Source: Molanna angustata (taxonomy: Eukaryota; Arthropoda; Insecta; Trichoptera; Molannidae). Taken from it: a stretch of DNA of 64,000 nucleotides. The notes beneath the pieces were generated by a model, which was not told the origin of the DNA, made no database searches, and was given only the letters and a program-made list of their open reading frames with translations. A program made the translations under genes and the position numbers. The stretch lies in the NCBI GenBank assembly GCA_963576475.1, contig OY754982.1, positions 15,256,217-15,320,216 on the forward strand, read 5' to 3'. Below, piece by piece: positions 1 through 9,868 of the stretch (its first letter is position 1; every line of letters begins with the position of its first letter).

Positions 1-352
1 ATCGCTGACTGTTGGTGGAAGGGAGTGTTGAAGCATATCAAAATCTGTTATACTATCACACACCTTCTCAATACTTATAAAAACATCCTTCCATTTCGTT
101 GTAAAATAGCTCTAGCACAATCGCTTCTTCTTCAGTACCCTTGAGGTAAGATATTCATGAAAAAGCCGCTTGATTATTACTATTTCCATGCTTGATTATG
201 CCGATGTATTCTATTTGGATACTAATGGAGTTTATCTCAACAATTTGAATATCTTCAAAGTCATCTTTGTTTTGAAAAAATGATGATATATCTTTCCGCA
301 ATATTCTTTTAACCCAAGATAAGCCAACAGCGCAATATACACATTTTGTCAC
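1..352 (-). pseudogene. Unidentified reading frame with one internal TGA
   Basis: One minus-strand frame stays open from 352 to the window edge except for a single TGA at 155-157. The part before the stop includes CVYCAVGLSWVKRILRKD. The part after it includes YLKGTEEEAIVLELFYNEM. Composition looks coding-like (Glu/Ile/Phe-rich) but I recognise no family. Its frame does not match the phase needed for the next FoxN exon, so it is probably a separate decayed gene or transposon fragment. Confidence 0.3.
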
Positions 353-443
353 TATTGTACAATATCCTGTCTAATCCAAACATGCCACAGTACCTTAAAA
401 CTAGATTTCTGAACTAAAAAATAGACTGATAAAAAATGCTAAC

Positions 444-566
444 CTAAGGGCATCAACGGAGGGCGGTTGAGGGGGTTCACTGGCTGCCAACCTTCGTGAC
501 AGGAAGGGGAATAGCTGAGGGTTGGGTGCTCCCTTCGGACCACGGGACGATGTTACGCTGGCTAAT
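444..566 (-). CDS. CHES-1-like: FoxN exon, post-forkhead segment
   Basis: The acceptor ATTTTTAG at 568-567 gives the needed phase; an alternative AG five bases on does not fit. The donor is CTTAG|GTTAGC. It encodes [19 protein letters not shown] and then a Ser/Pro-rich run ending PPSVDAL. It leaves in phase 2, so further exons lie beyond the left edge of the window. Support is the phase fit, codon composition and splice sites rather than a recognised domain. Confidence 0.72.
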
Positions 567-3500
567 CTAAAAATATATAAAAACATTTAAATATTAATTT
601 GATAGTAATACAATAAAAACACATAAAAGGGCAATTTAATTAATATGCTGTATTCATTTTGCAATTGAGAAATATTATTGGGTTTGTATAAAATAGGGAT
701 AGTTACAAATAAACATACATAATATAAAAGCACCATTGAGATAAAATATTGTTAAAAATGACAATATCCGTATACCCCAGATGATGAAAAGATCAGCAAG
801 TCCAAAATTTGTTTTTGTTTTTTAAAATGTTTTAAAAAGATAAGAATAGATCCTGGTGTAGTTTTGTGTATTTTTTATTTAATTTATTGTATAATATGAT
901 CTTTTTAACATAATGAAAACTAACATTGCATAAATTTCTACTTTTAAATAGGTCTCCTATAAATCGAATATATTTTTATTTTGCATATGCGCAAACATTG
1001 GATTTTTTTCCCTGTCGGGAGTCAAAGATATTTTTTAACAGATTTTTAATTATCTCAATAGAGACGAAGTTGGAATACTTATTGTAGGAGAACCGGGAAA
1101 TCAAGGCACCTACAGGGCTTACGACCTGTCATCGGCTGGTTTACGTGATCACTTTATGCGCTTGCGCAACGTTCACCAATTATGCCTTTTTAATGAGATC
1201 CCTATCAATTCAATTTTGAAAGTTCTATATATTGTAATACTGAAATTCTTTTCGCTTGAAAATAAGGAATTTTTACTACAGCCATCTAAGGGTGAAATTA
1301 TGAACATCAATCTTATTATTTTTTATTTATTTTGTTGTAACGCCATCTATTGAGAGAATTGGTTTTTTTTGTAAATAATGAAAACTACAATTCTTATATG
1401 TGAGGTGACAATGCATTTTTCGCATAGAAGTCACCCCTGAATTGCGCCAGACTTATAAGGTCATTTTTGTCTTATTTACCTACTTGTACCAATGTGTAAG
1501 TAATCGAATATATTTTTATTTTGCATATGCGCAAACATTGGATTTTTTTTTTTTTTTTTCCCTGTCGGGAGTCAAAGATATTTTTTAACAGATTTTTAAT
1601 TATCTCAATAGAGACGAAGTTGGAATATTTATTGTAGGAGAACCGGGAAATCACTGTGGATGGTGGACGACCAGTATTTTCAAGCGAAAAGAATTTCAGT
1701 ATTACAATATATAGAACTTTCAAAATTGAATTGATAGGGATCTCATTAAAAAGGCATAATTGGTGAACGTTGCGCAACCGCATAAAGTGATAACGTAAAC
1801 CAGCCGATGACAGGTCGTAAGCCCTGTAGGTGCCTTGATTTCCCGGTTCTCCTACAATAAATATTCCAACTTCGTCTCTATTGAGATAATTAAAAATCTG
1901 TTAAAAAAAAGTCTCCTATAAAATTACACATATGGACAAAATGCACTCTGCATTTCAGGTATGTCATACAGTTTAATAATTATTAACAAAAATATTTGCA
2001 AAGAATGTAATCACCTGTCATTTGAATTAGTTGTGACTGGTGAAGAAGGTAAGGGCAGGGGTGGAGGGGAGGGTGAGAGTTGTCTATTGGGTGTGAGCGT
2101 TGGAGCAGAGGCGGGGGGGTTATGGGGACCTGGTACACAGGGATGGAAGGGGGCCCTGCTGAAGGCCTGAAGAAGATTACTCCGGTACTGGTCGTCCACC
2201 ATCCACAGTGAACCCTTGCCCAGACTCTGAAACACAGACACCTAAAGGCTAAATTATAATAAAACAAACAGTGATGACGATACTACTTAATTTACTTACT
2301 TACTATTTTTATTGATTTATTTTTTGTTTATTGATGAAAGCTTCCTTGCACTCTGTGAACACTAGTGTATTATAAAAAGATATTCACTGATGATCACAAG
2401 TGATAAATAAAATAGATACGGTTAAAAGTGACAGTTCTGTGAACATATTTTTGTTTCAAATGACTTCTGTTAAAATTTTAATTCGTCTTTAGAATGATGA
2501 AGCGATGGATGCCAGTCAATATAGAATAATGAGGCACTCGGTTATCCTGTGAGTGACATGGTGTGATAGAATGTAGTTAAATGTACAAATATAGTAAATA
2601 CTTTTTAAAACTTAGTAATACTTTTACCATTTCTCCATTTTGTCTTACTTGGATACTAATACACGTAGGTATTATAATAACTTCTTTATGAAAAAATTGA
2701 GATTCCGAGTAAGAGTTGATACAATTTTACATGGAATCTTACTATGTCTAATGTTTCCGAAAACGGGTGTCAATTTTTTTAAAAAAACAACATATTATTT
2801 GCGCCATTATATGGAAAATTAATTACTTGCAGATCTGCAGCGCTGGATCCAGCAAGTCGAAAAATGTGCTGGATCCAGATGGATTGCTGGATGCAGGATC
2901 CAGCAATTGTAATTCCTATGTAAAACTATCATGGCTATGGAGGATTATAAATAAGTTAAATAATTATTGAAATACTTACAGGAGCCTTTTCGACTTTCTG
3001 GAAGCATTTGTTGAGGGAGAGATTGTGTCTGACACTGTTCTTCCAGCCTGATGGTGCACTGCGGAAGTAGGGGAAGTGTTGAACAATCCATGCGTATATC
3101 TCCTTCACAGGCAGAGCCTTAACAGGACTGTCTTCGATGGCCATGAATATCAGGCAACTAAATGAATATGGGGGCTTGTTCTGGGTGTGTACTAGGGGAT
3201 TGTATGGCACATTGTGAGGATGTTTCAGTTTTGAAGAATTTCCTAAAAACAGAAATGACAAAAAATTAATATATTGTTTATTAAAATTACTTTTGCAAAC
3301 TTTGTGGAATTCCATATTAATAGCACAATATATTAGTAATTTTTACTAAAAAATGAACAACAAAAAAACTTTGTATAATCCACCTCACATTTATTTTTAG
3401 TTAGAAAGTTTTTGGATTTTTCAATCCATCTTCAGTAACAACTAAAATGTGACATTTCAAAATAGGTATTACATAAAAATAAACAACAGAATCAATAAAA

Positions 3501-6500
3501 TGTTTTCACCAAAATTACTTAGCATCATAATATCAAACAGTTATCCACATTGGAAATGATTGGTGTCTTGTCTTGACGTTAAACAAAAAAATGTAAGTAA
3601 ATTTATTATTATGAAAATATATAAAAACGAGTGGGTTGTGGCCAACGATAAACTCCTCAATAACATGTCTCCATAAAAGTATTCAAATTTTGTATGGAAA
3701 ATTTTCAGCATTTTAATGAAATGAGTTTGTTAGATTATTTTTTTATTTTATTATGAAAACTTGATAACTCTTCAATGCCATTTTATGAAAGTGATGTGTC
3801 TTTTAACCAATTTGAAAAAATTACCAATTTCTACCAATTTCCTGAGCTTGGGGTCACTTTGAAATATTTGACAGTAAAAAAAAATTGAGAAGCACTATTT
3901 AGTATCCTTCAAAATCTAATGGGGTCTAAGCGAGTATTAGATATACATATTTACAAAATTTTAAAAGAATCGAATGAGTACTTTAGTATATAATTGATAA
4001 AGTAAAATAAACACGCCGTACATAGCACACACACACAGACACATTGTGACCAAAAATTCAGAATACAATCTCAGCATGATACTAGTTGATAATATGCAAT
4101 AAAAAAAATACCTTTAAAAATTGCAAATTCATAACTCCCCACTATATCCCCTTGGGTTAGTGAGGAGTAAAAAAGAATACAGGATATATATTACAATAAA
4201 AGTATAAAAGATATCACAAACAATATTTGAAATTCTCCGTGAAAAGAAAGAAACCTTGTGCTTAGGGGTGGAGTTCAGAAAATTTACAATTAACAACATA
4301 CACAAGAGAGAAAAAATCTACAATTCATAAAAAAATATGTAAAAAAATTATTTACAAATTAAAAAATCCACTCATAAATGTTCATACGCATGTATCAACA
4401 CAACTCAAGGACTCTCGGGACAGTAATATACTGCTGCCCCCACAATATAATATAAGAGAGATAAGATAAGTAGTACCTTACCATTTGTTTTATTAGTTTG
4501 ATGATAGCCATTGGAGGTATTTCTATGAGGAGTTGATATAAGTAGCGGAGGTGAAGAAGGTGGATGATCACTCCCACTAGAATCTGCTTGATCTGATGTC
4601 ACTGACTCTTCTAGGTAATCTGATGTCGGGGAGGGCTCTGACTTTATACTCTAAAAATTCAATATATCATAATGAGAATATTTTCAAAATGAAAACTACA
4701 ATATTTATGAGCACTTGCGTGGCCATAGTCTGAAGTTGAATAGAAGTATGTTTGCTCAGAATCCACATAAACAATTCCTGATTAACAAAGTGGTGGATGC
4801 TTGGAACAGGTAGCCCCAGGATCTTGCTGTTGCTAAGAGTGTCAATTCTTTTAAGAAAAGACTAGACAGATTGCGGTGACATCATGGAATCATTCAATTT
4901 TATATCCTTTATGCTGCCTGGTTGGCGAACAAAATGATAATAATAAAATAATGAGAATACAATATTTAATTATACAAGTATAAATTATTCTCACCTGCTG
5001 CGACATTGGCCTAAGTTCTCCATTGTCAGATTTTGTTAGGGTAATACCTGGAATTTCGTAAATAATAAATTATTTTTATCTGAAATGAATAGATTATTAT
5101 GATTGAATTTAAAATATTTGGTAGGACTTACTTCTTAACAGGTTTCTGTCTTGCAGCCATGATAGGCTGGTCAGATCACTATCTTCTTGTCCTTCTCCCT
5201 GTTCCAACTTGACTTCTTGTTTAACATTTACATCACTGGAATATTCGTCTTTAATATTAACGTCACTGGAATATTCTAGTTTGACATTTCCATCTCGAGG
5301 ATACTCTTGCTTAATGTTTACTTCTCTGCTGAAAAACATAATACAATCACATTATGACAATGACAATATGCATTATAAAACATTAATTTTTATTGCGTGA
5401 AATAATATTAATCAGGTTTAATAGTTTTGTGTGTGGCATAAATTTTCACAGTTTAACTAGCAAAATTATAAAACCTATAATATAAAACAAAAAGACGAAA
5501 AGAGCCGACAAAAATAGCCAATTTCAGGAAGGCAGTAAGTTGGGACATTGTCAGGAAGAAGAAGATAGAAGAATGTGAAACAAACGTTATAAAGTATTTT
5601 ATAAACATCATATAAGTGGAATAATTACATATTGTTTGAAGTTATAAAGTATTTTCTGAATCTTTTAATACATCAAAATGAATATACATATAAATGTCAC
5701 AAAAATGGAATCGGTTGACAAATATTTAACAAAATAATTAACGATGAGATAAATTAAAAATGCACATTGCAAAAAGAGAGATACATATCCGTTAAAAAGA
5801 GTACACAAGTGGAATAGAGGCAGAAGTTGGCTTAGTGAAATACTAAAGGATTAGAATAATAGAACTGCATGAGAAGATACCATACATAACAATGTAGATG
5901 TTGGTGAAACAATAAATGCTTTCCAGCTACAAAGTGTGATTTATGTGTTAAGACCAGTAGGCCAGATAAAATAATCATGAACATAATACTGCATTAAATA
6001 ATATCTTGATTATGTCATAATGAAAAGAATTGACACCATAACCATAACTGGCAATAAATATAATGTATTACAAGATAAGAATAGTGACACACATCATTAT
6101 AAAGATAAGTTGACACAGTGAGTCTGTTTAAAACTAATCCATCATTATTGGGAAACTTTTCGGGTAAAATATTATATTATTTCGATTATATAAATGTAAT
6201 CAATAATAAAAATACATGACATCGTACCATGTCCTTAAAAAATTAAGACCACACCATCGGCAAACATTGTTTTCCCCTTCATTTGAATGAATACATCGTC
6301 TAATTATTATACTTGTAACAATATTTTAATATAAACATAGGCTTGAGCTGTGCAAACTGTATGAAGTGAAGATACCTACTATTACTTATTTACCGCTAAA
6401 ATGAAATGCAACTAGTATAGGTAATGTTTGGAATTATTATAGTTGTCGTTCGGATACAAATGGCTTAATAATGAACTTGTTATTATTTCTTTGCTTCTCT

Positions 6501-8088
6501 TTTTCTTTTAACAAATTTCTTTTCTCCCTCCAGCAATTGCTTAATATTTTACCTAACTAATTGCACCTACTAAAAAGAGCCTTAAAAAGTTTTATAACAT
6601 AATTTGTAATTTAATATACCTTTGTTCATACTATTATAAAATGTTGGTTTTATTTATTTATTATTATTATTTTATTATTAGTTAACAGGCAGGCAGCTAT
6701 TGCTGATGGGCCTGTATCATGTGCTTATTTTTGTAATGTGCATCCAATCTGTTTTTAAATTGATTGAGTGTTCCAGCACTCACAACCTTATCCGGTAAAC
6801 TATTCCAGGTATCCACCACCCTGTTGGTTAGGAAGTGTTTCCTTGGATTCAGGGAAAAGGATGTCTTATTCAGCTTTAAGTGATGGCCCCTCAGTTGTGG
6901 ATTGTGATTCAACGTAAAAAAGTTATCCATAACACTACAGTGATAATAGCCATGTAAAATTTTGTATGTCTCAATCATATCCCCACGGTTCCGGCGTTCC
7001 TGCAGAGTTGGGATTTTTAAAATTTACAGCCTTTCTGAGTATTCCAGACCACCCATTCCAATTGACAGTTTGGTTGCTCGTCTTTGCACTTTCTCAAGCA
7101 GTGTAATGTTTATTTTATATAATAATAAAATAAATAAATACATTTTTCCTTCTTCTTCTATTCTTTTTTAATCCTAAGGGGCTGTTTCACCAATCCTGAA
7201 TATCGATAGTCGTCAAATTAAGTGACAAATAACTTTTTTATGTTTCATTAAATATATCTAATAAAAATAGAAAAGTTTGATTAGAAATCATAATTTATTT
7301 GTGAGACAAGTTGATTTTCTTTGAATCATTTGTGAGACCTTTAACTTAAGATCACACAATATTACCATTATAATTGAAAAAATAGATTTAAAACTAATAA
7401 CAGATATTTATCAACCTTTGAAAAAACATTTCCTGTGGAGCGTAGGAAGGTGGTGACGGGGCCCTAGGACTGGGTGGAGAAGGAGGCCCCAGGGCATCAA
7501 AGTTGTCTATAACAGCCCCCCTCACCTCCAGCCTCTGCAGGGAGCGACCACTCCTCGCCACCTCTCGCTGTATCTGTCGTACGATGCGCGCTGGCAGGGG
7601 CCATGAACCCATATCCAACTGTTTTAACAATTTTATACAATTAATACAACATTCTGTATCATAATTTTCAGGCAGGTACTACTACTTGGGTAGTATATTT
7701 CAACAGAATTCAAAATTCAATAAAGATATTGAAATAAGTATAAGCCCAATTCTCTATAAAAACTAACTGGTGTTTATGCTCATAAACACTGTGTAAAGGG
7801 TGTTTTTTTAGACTTCAGATTGCATGTTATTCAAACCAGCTGCATCACAAAACATCCTGTACATGGGTTTTATAGAGAAACGGGCTTCTGCTAACCAATT
7901 ACCATTCACAATGCAAATGTTGTGCACACTATAACAAATGCTAGTGAAACCTAAAAAAAGATCTTTAAGAATTATTATTTGAGATCTGTAACACAAATTA
8001 GGTACCTGTCTATTTTGTGGTAATTCCCGAGGTGTATGTGCCCTTCCTGGTGACACCACGGGCCGCTCGGGAGCCATTGCATGCAGCT
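444..8088 (-). CDS. CHES-1-like: FoxN-family forkhead transcription factor, eight exons, 3' end outside window
   Basis: Join on the minus strand: 8088-8006, 7618-7416, 5328-5132, 5047-4995, 4650-4482, 3242-2980, 2226-2015, 566-444, continuing past position 1. Every junction has AG/GT sites and a matching phase (0, 2, 1, 0, 1, 0, 2, then open at 2). About 430 residues are encoded, with ATG at 8077-8075. The forkhead domain starts at about residue 254 ([16 protein letters not shown]), has the recognition helix [15 protein letters not shown] and continues into the wing [19 protein letters not shown]. The GKGSLW wing and this exon break match FoxN2/FoxN3 (Drosophila CHES-1-like), nuclear DNA-binding regulators known mostly as repressors. 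The N-terminal half is acidic, Pro/Ser-rich and carries psi-K-x-E motifs. The domain is intact with no internal stops, so the gene looks functional. The exact N2 versus N3 orthology is inferred. Confidence 0.93.
953..1922. repeat. Satellite-like family A, tandem and inverted copies
   Basis: A unit of about 537 bp starts at 964 (AATCGAATATATTTTTATTT) and restarts head-to-tail at 1502. From about 1680 the same sequence runs backwards to 1905, making a large inverted repeat inside a FoxN intron. The matched 36-residue shadow translation on opposite strands (1156 plus, 1783 minus) shows the inversion. Other copies lie near 13.3, 19.4, 33.0, 40.25, 41.1 and 43.9 kb. Confidence 0.8.
2015..2226 (-). 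CDS. CHES-1-like: FoxN exon, forkhead wing and Pro-rich tail
   Basis: The acceptor is GTTTCAG and the donor GACAG|GTGATT, phase 0 to 2. It completes the forkhead domain with [20 protein letters not shown], the wing typical of FoxN. A proline-rich segment follows ([20 protein letters not shown]). Confidence 0.92.
2980..3242 (-). CDS. CHES-1-like: FoxN exon, main part of the forkhead domain
   Basis: The acceptor is TTTTTAG and the donor CCT|GTAAGT. It encodes the Asn/His-rich lead ([17 protein letters not shown]), then the forkhead core: [14 protein letters not shown] (helix 1), [17 protein letters not shown] (helix 2), and [16 protein letters not shown] (helix 3, major-groove recognition). 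All landmark residues of the family (KPPYS, WKNSxRHNLS) are present. Confidence 0.96.
3615..4175 (+). repeat. Dispersed repeat family B, full-length-like copy
   Basis: It begins near CGAGTGGGTTGTGGCCAAC and ends with a hairpin-forming CTCCCCACTA ... TAGTGAGGAG followed by TAAAAA. It matches inverted copies at 20.83-21.28 kb and 22.53-23.07 kb along about 540 bp, and partial copies at 37.7 and 58.3 kb. A subterminal hairpin without terminal inverted repeats resembles non-autonomous Helitrons, but I could not fix the ends, so the class stays open. It sits in a FoxN intron. Confidence 0.65.
4482..4650 (-). CDS. CHES-1-like: FoxN exon, Ser-rich linker before the forkhead domain
   Basis: The acceptor is ATTTTTAG and the donor AATG|GTAAGG; length is 169 bp (56 codons plus 1). 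The protein begins [17 protein letters not shown], which adds another psi-K-x-E motif, then runs through Ser/Pro/Asn-rich sequence ([13 protein letters not shown]) into the forkhead exon. It is probably disordered. Confidence 0.85.
4702..4881 (+). pseudogene. LINE reverse transcriptase C-terminal fragment (CR1/L2-like)
   Basis: The frame reads [20 protein letters not shown], then [13 protein letters not shown], a TAG, and [13 protein letters not shown] before a TGA. It is the same region as the fragment at 6.7-7.1 kb ([24 protein letters not shown]) on the other strand. The tail motif FxNRVVxxWNSLP...VNxFKxRLD is typical of the C-terminus of many animal LINE ORF2 proteins. It is intronic and dead. 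Confidence 0.7.
4995..5047 (-). CDS. CHES-1-like: FoxN 53-bp micro-exon
   Basis: The acceptor is TTCCAG|GT and the donor CAGCAG|GTGAGA. It enters in phase 1, leaves in phase 0 and encodes [18 protein letters not shown] including the split first codon. It is accepted because both splice sites are consensus and the phases fit both neighbours. Confidence 0.78.
5132..5328 (-). CDS. CHES-1-like: FoxN exon with tandem psi-K-x-E repeats
   Basis: The acceptor is TTTTTCAG and the donor AA|GTAAGT, entering in phase 2 and leaving in phase 1. The coding sequence is a short in-frame tandem repeat of about 12 residues. It yields IKQE, VKLE, IKDE, VKQE and VKLE within about 40 residues, followed by an acidic stretch ([16 protein letters not shown]). 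psi-K-x-E is the consensus for SUMO attachment, so this is a candidate sumoylation/synergy-control region. That function is inferred. Confidence 0.85.
5340..6690. other. Intronic sequence, nothing recognised
   Basis: AT-rich FoxN intron sequence. I saw no coding exon with acceptable splice sites and no repeat match within the window. Confidence 0.5.
6697..7111 (-). pseudogene. LINE reverse transcriptase C-terminal fragment (CR1/L2-like)
   Basis: The frame before the first in-frame ATG reads [20 protein letters not shown], then SERL, a TAA, and [12 protein letters not shown]. From 6978 it is open: [16 protein letters not shown] through [10 protein letters not shown] and [17 protein letters not shown] to the stop at 6697. 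The RR(A)TKL...YxxRL...LPTLxxRRxRGD(M)IExYKIL signature is the post-RT C-terminal region of CR1/L2-group LINEs. One stop interrupts it, so it is a decayed copy inside a FoxN intron. Confidence 0.78.
7416..7618 (-). CDS. CHES-1-like: FoxN exon, Pro/Ser-rich N-terminal segment
   Basis: The acceptor is AAAACAG at 7619-7621 and the donor AAAG|GTTGAT, ending in phase 2. It encodes about 68 residues: a basic helix-like stretch ([20 protein letters not shown]), then a proline-rich tail ([14 protein letters not shown]). An internal GGAG|GTGAGG inside the exon is a better-looking donor. Use of the longer form is favoured because its phase joins the next exon exactly. Confidence 0.82.
8006..8088 (-). 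CDS. CHES-1-like: FoxN exon with start codon
   Basis: A polypyrimidine tract and CAG acceptor (8091-8089) precede the exon, so at least one upstream untranslated exon must exist at higher coordinates. The first ATG is at 8077 in context GCAATGG and begins [19 protein letters not shown]. The frame is also open for three codons before it (LHA), so an upstream start in an earlier exon cannot be excluded. The donor is CAG|GTACCT, phase 0. Confidence 0.8.
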
Positions 8089-8496
8089 CTGAAACAAGAA
8101 AAAAAATATTATCAGAAATTATTACTTTTTCTCAAACATCGTACTGAGTAACTTATTTTTAATGTTTATTGTGTGAAATATGTATAGGTTTTACCCTTTT
8201 TATTTTACAATTAAAATAAATAAATAAATCACGATTTTTCTACAGTCAACTAATGTTGCTTTAGATACATACATTCAGACACATAAAACTTTTCAGATTT
8301 TAATATTGACCCATTGAACATAAAGATTTAATAATTATAATATAACATTTGGTTCTCTTTCAATTAATTTAAAAATTAAGAGAAGTCCTCCACTTTCACA
8401 ATTCATTGATTTTATTAAAAAATATAAAAAAACTAGAGGGTTGAGGTCAACAAGAAATTAACCTTTATTCATGGAAAACTATGTTTATATTTAGAT

Positions 8497-8675
8497 GGGT
8501 CGGTGGCAGAGCGGTTAGCGCGCTGGGCTAGTAATCCAGTGGTCGCGAGTTCGAATCCTGCCTCGACCGATTTCGTTCACCTATAGCACAAGCATTTATT
8601 TGCTTATTTTAGGGAACGTAGGAAGATGTATATGTACTTGTTTAACAAGAACATATTCATTTAAAAAAAATATAT
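8497..8675 (+). repeat. tRNA-Thr-derived SINE, copy 1
   Basis: The 73-base head (from 8498) has an A box (TGGCAGAGCGGTTAGCG), an anticodon arm CTGGG-CTAGTAA-TCCAG (anticodon AGT, Thr) and a B box (GAGTTCGAATCC). The D and T stems have mismatches and position 7/8 is short by one base, so it is not a functional tRNA. The tail (TTCGTTCACCTATAGCAC ... ACAAGAACATATTCATTT) ends in an A-rich stretch. The same head and tail occur inverted at the right end of the window. Confidence 0.85.
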
Positions 8676-8744
8676 ATATACTGTGCACATGATATCAATA
8701 TGAAGGCAAAATTTTATGATATGCATTCTAAATTCATAGCTTGC

Positions 8745-8905
8745 ACTCGAACTTATGATTTTGACTGTACAGAAATCACTAAATTTGGTAGTATTTGGTA
8801 ACACGACGAAACATATAGTATGCACTCTTTACATGATACCCATGGAAAAAATTATGTAAAAATGTGAAATCATAATTCTCTAACATCCCATAGTAGTGGT
8901 GAGTA
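8745..8905 (+). repeat. Repeat family B-related fragment
   Basis: It shares ACGACGAAAC, TATGCACTCT and CATGATACCC and a closing hairpin (CATCCCATAGTAGTGGTGAGTAA) with the copy ending at 59.22 kb. Confidence 0.5.
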
Positions 8906-8913
8906 AAATGCAA

Positions 8914-8982
8914 AGGCAGTATTTGAACCAAGTCCATTGGAATGGTGGTCTAGTAAAGATACCACTCTGCCAGCGACCCATA
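8914..8982 (-). repeat. tRNA-derived SINE head, diverged copy
   Basis: On the minus strand it reads GGTCGCTGGCAGAGTGG, then a spacer, then a B box TTGGTTCAAATAC and TGCCT. It has the same start and box spacing as the two Thr-type SINE copies but a different middle. Family-B-like sequence (8.75-8.9 kb) lies directly downstream. Confidence 0.55.
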
Positions 8983-9414
8983 CGTTCTAAATTGTTATTT
9001 TACTGTCTCAATACTTATTTATCATAAAATGGAATTAAGCGAGTTTTTTAAATCCATGAAACACGTGTCTGAAAACGATTCCATTTGGTTTTCATTGATT
9101 ATGCATTCAGGAAATTTCTAATCCCAAGTCAGAATTGCAAATTATTCAATGAACACTACTTTCTATAAATATTACTTAATTCAAGGTATAAAGGACGTAA
9201 ATATGCAATGAGATACACCAAGTAACTACACATTATCTACATATCGTATTGATAAAATTATAGCTAGACTTGCTGGAAACTGACCTACCACGACATACAC
9301 AGATTTAATACACCATATAGATTTTAAGTGTTATAGTATTAATGAAGTAACTAAAGTAATAAATATGTTGGATTGTCATAGTATCAGATTGCTATGGTAA
9401 ATTTTATAATTTAA

Positions 9415-9860
9415 ATAACTTTTTATATATAATTCTTATGTACATGTGTAACTGAACTCCTCCTAAACGTCTGGACATTTTCTGATGAAATTTTTTGAGT
9501 GTTTGAGTGGGTCCCTGGATGGTTTGGATTACAATTTGAATAAAAAATTGTAACAGTGGAAAAAAAAACATGTAAAAAAAATGTACACCTGGTATTACGC
9601 AAACAGTATAACTTTTAAGATATACAATAAAATGCGAAATAAGAATTTCATTAATATCTTTAATTATGATTCTTCTGTACATGTGTATGTCACTGAACTC
9701 CTAAACGGCTGCACCGATTATGATGGATTTTTTCTATTATCATTTTCTGGTGTCCCTTAAAAGCAGGTTTATTGAAAATACAACAGGCAAAATAAAACAT
9801 CTCACTTATTCTGAATGTTGCCTAATTTACCGAGATTGATGTGCGAGTATACACATAAGG
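9415..9860 (-). repeat. Dispersed repeat family C, copy 1
   Basis: Two blocks in the order opposite to 25.43-25.97 kb. The block around 9415-9660 matches 25720-25970 reversed. The block around 9670-9850 matches 25530-25650 reversed. The shared core is CACTGAACTCCTAAACGGCTG, a sequence type common in insect non-autonomous elements. Class not determined. Confidence 0.55.
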
Positions 9861-9868
9861 TAATAAAT

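Noticed and set aside
1156..1783. Small ORF present twice ([16 protein letters not shown]...)
   Set aside because: The two copies are the arms of an inverted family-A repeat; not a gene.
2390..2415. CTGATGATCACAAGTGATAAA, hammerhead-like
   Set aside because: It has CTGATGA and a 4-bp hairpin, but GAAA is replaced by TAAA and there is no stem III or cleavage site.
8498..8570. Functional tRNA-Thr gene
   Set aside because: Mismatches in D and T stems, a missing base at position 7/8, and a repeat-shared tail make it a SINE head.
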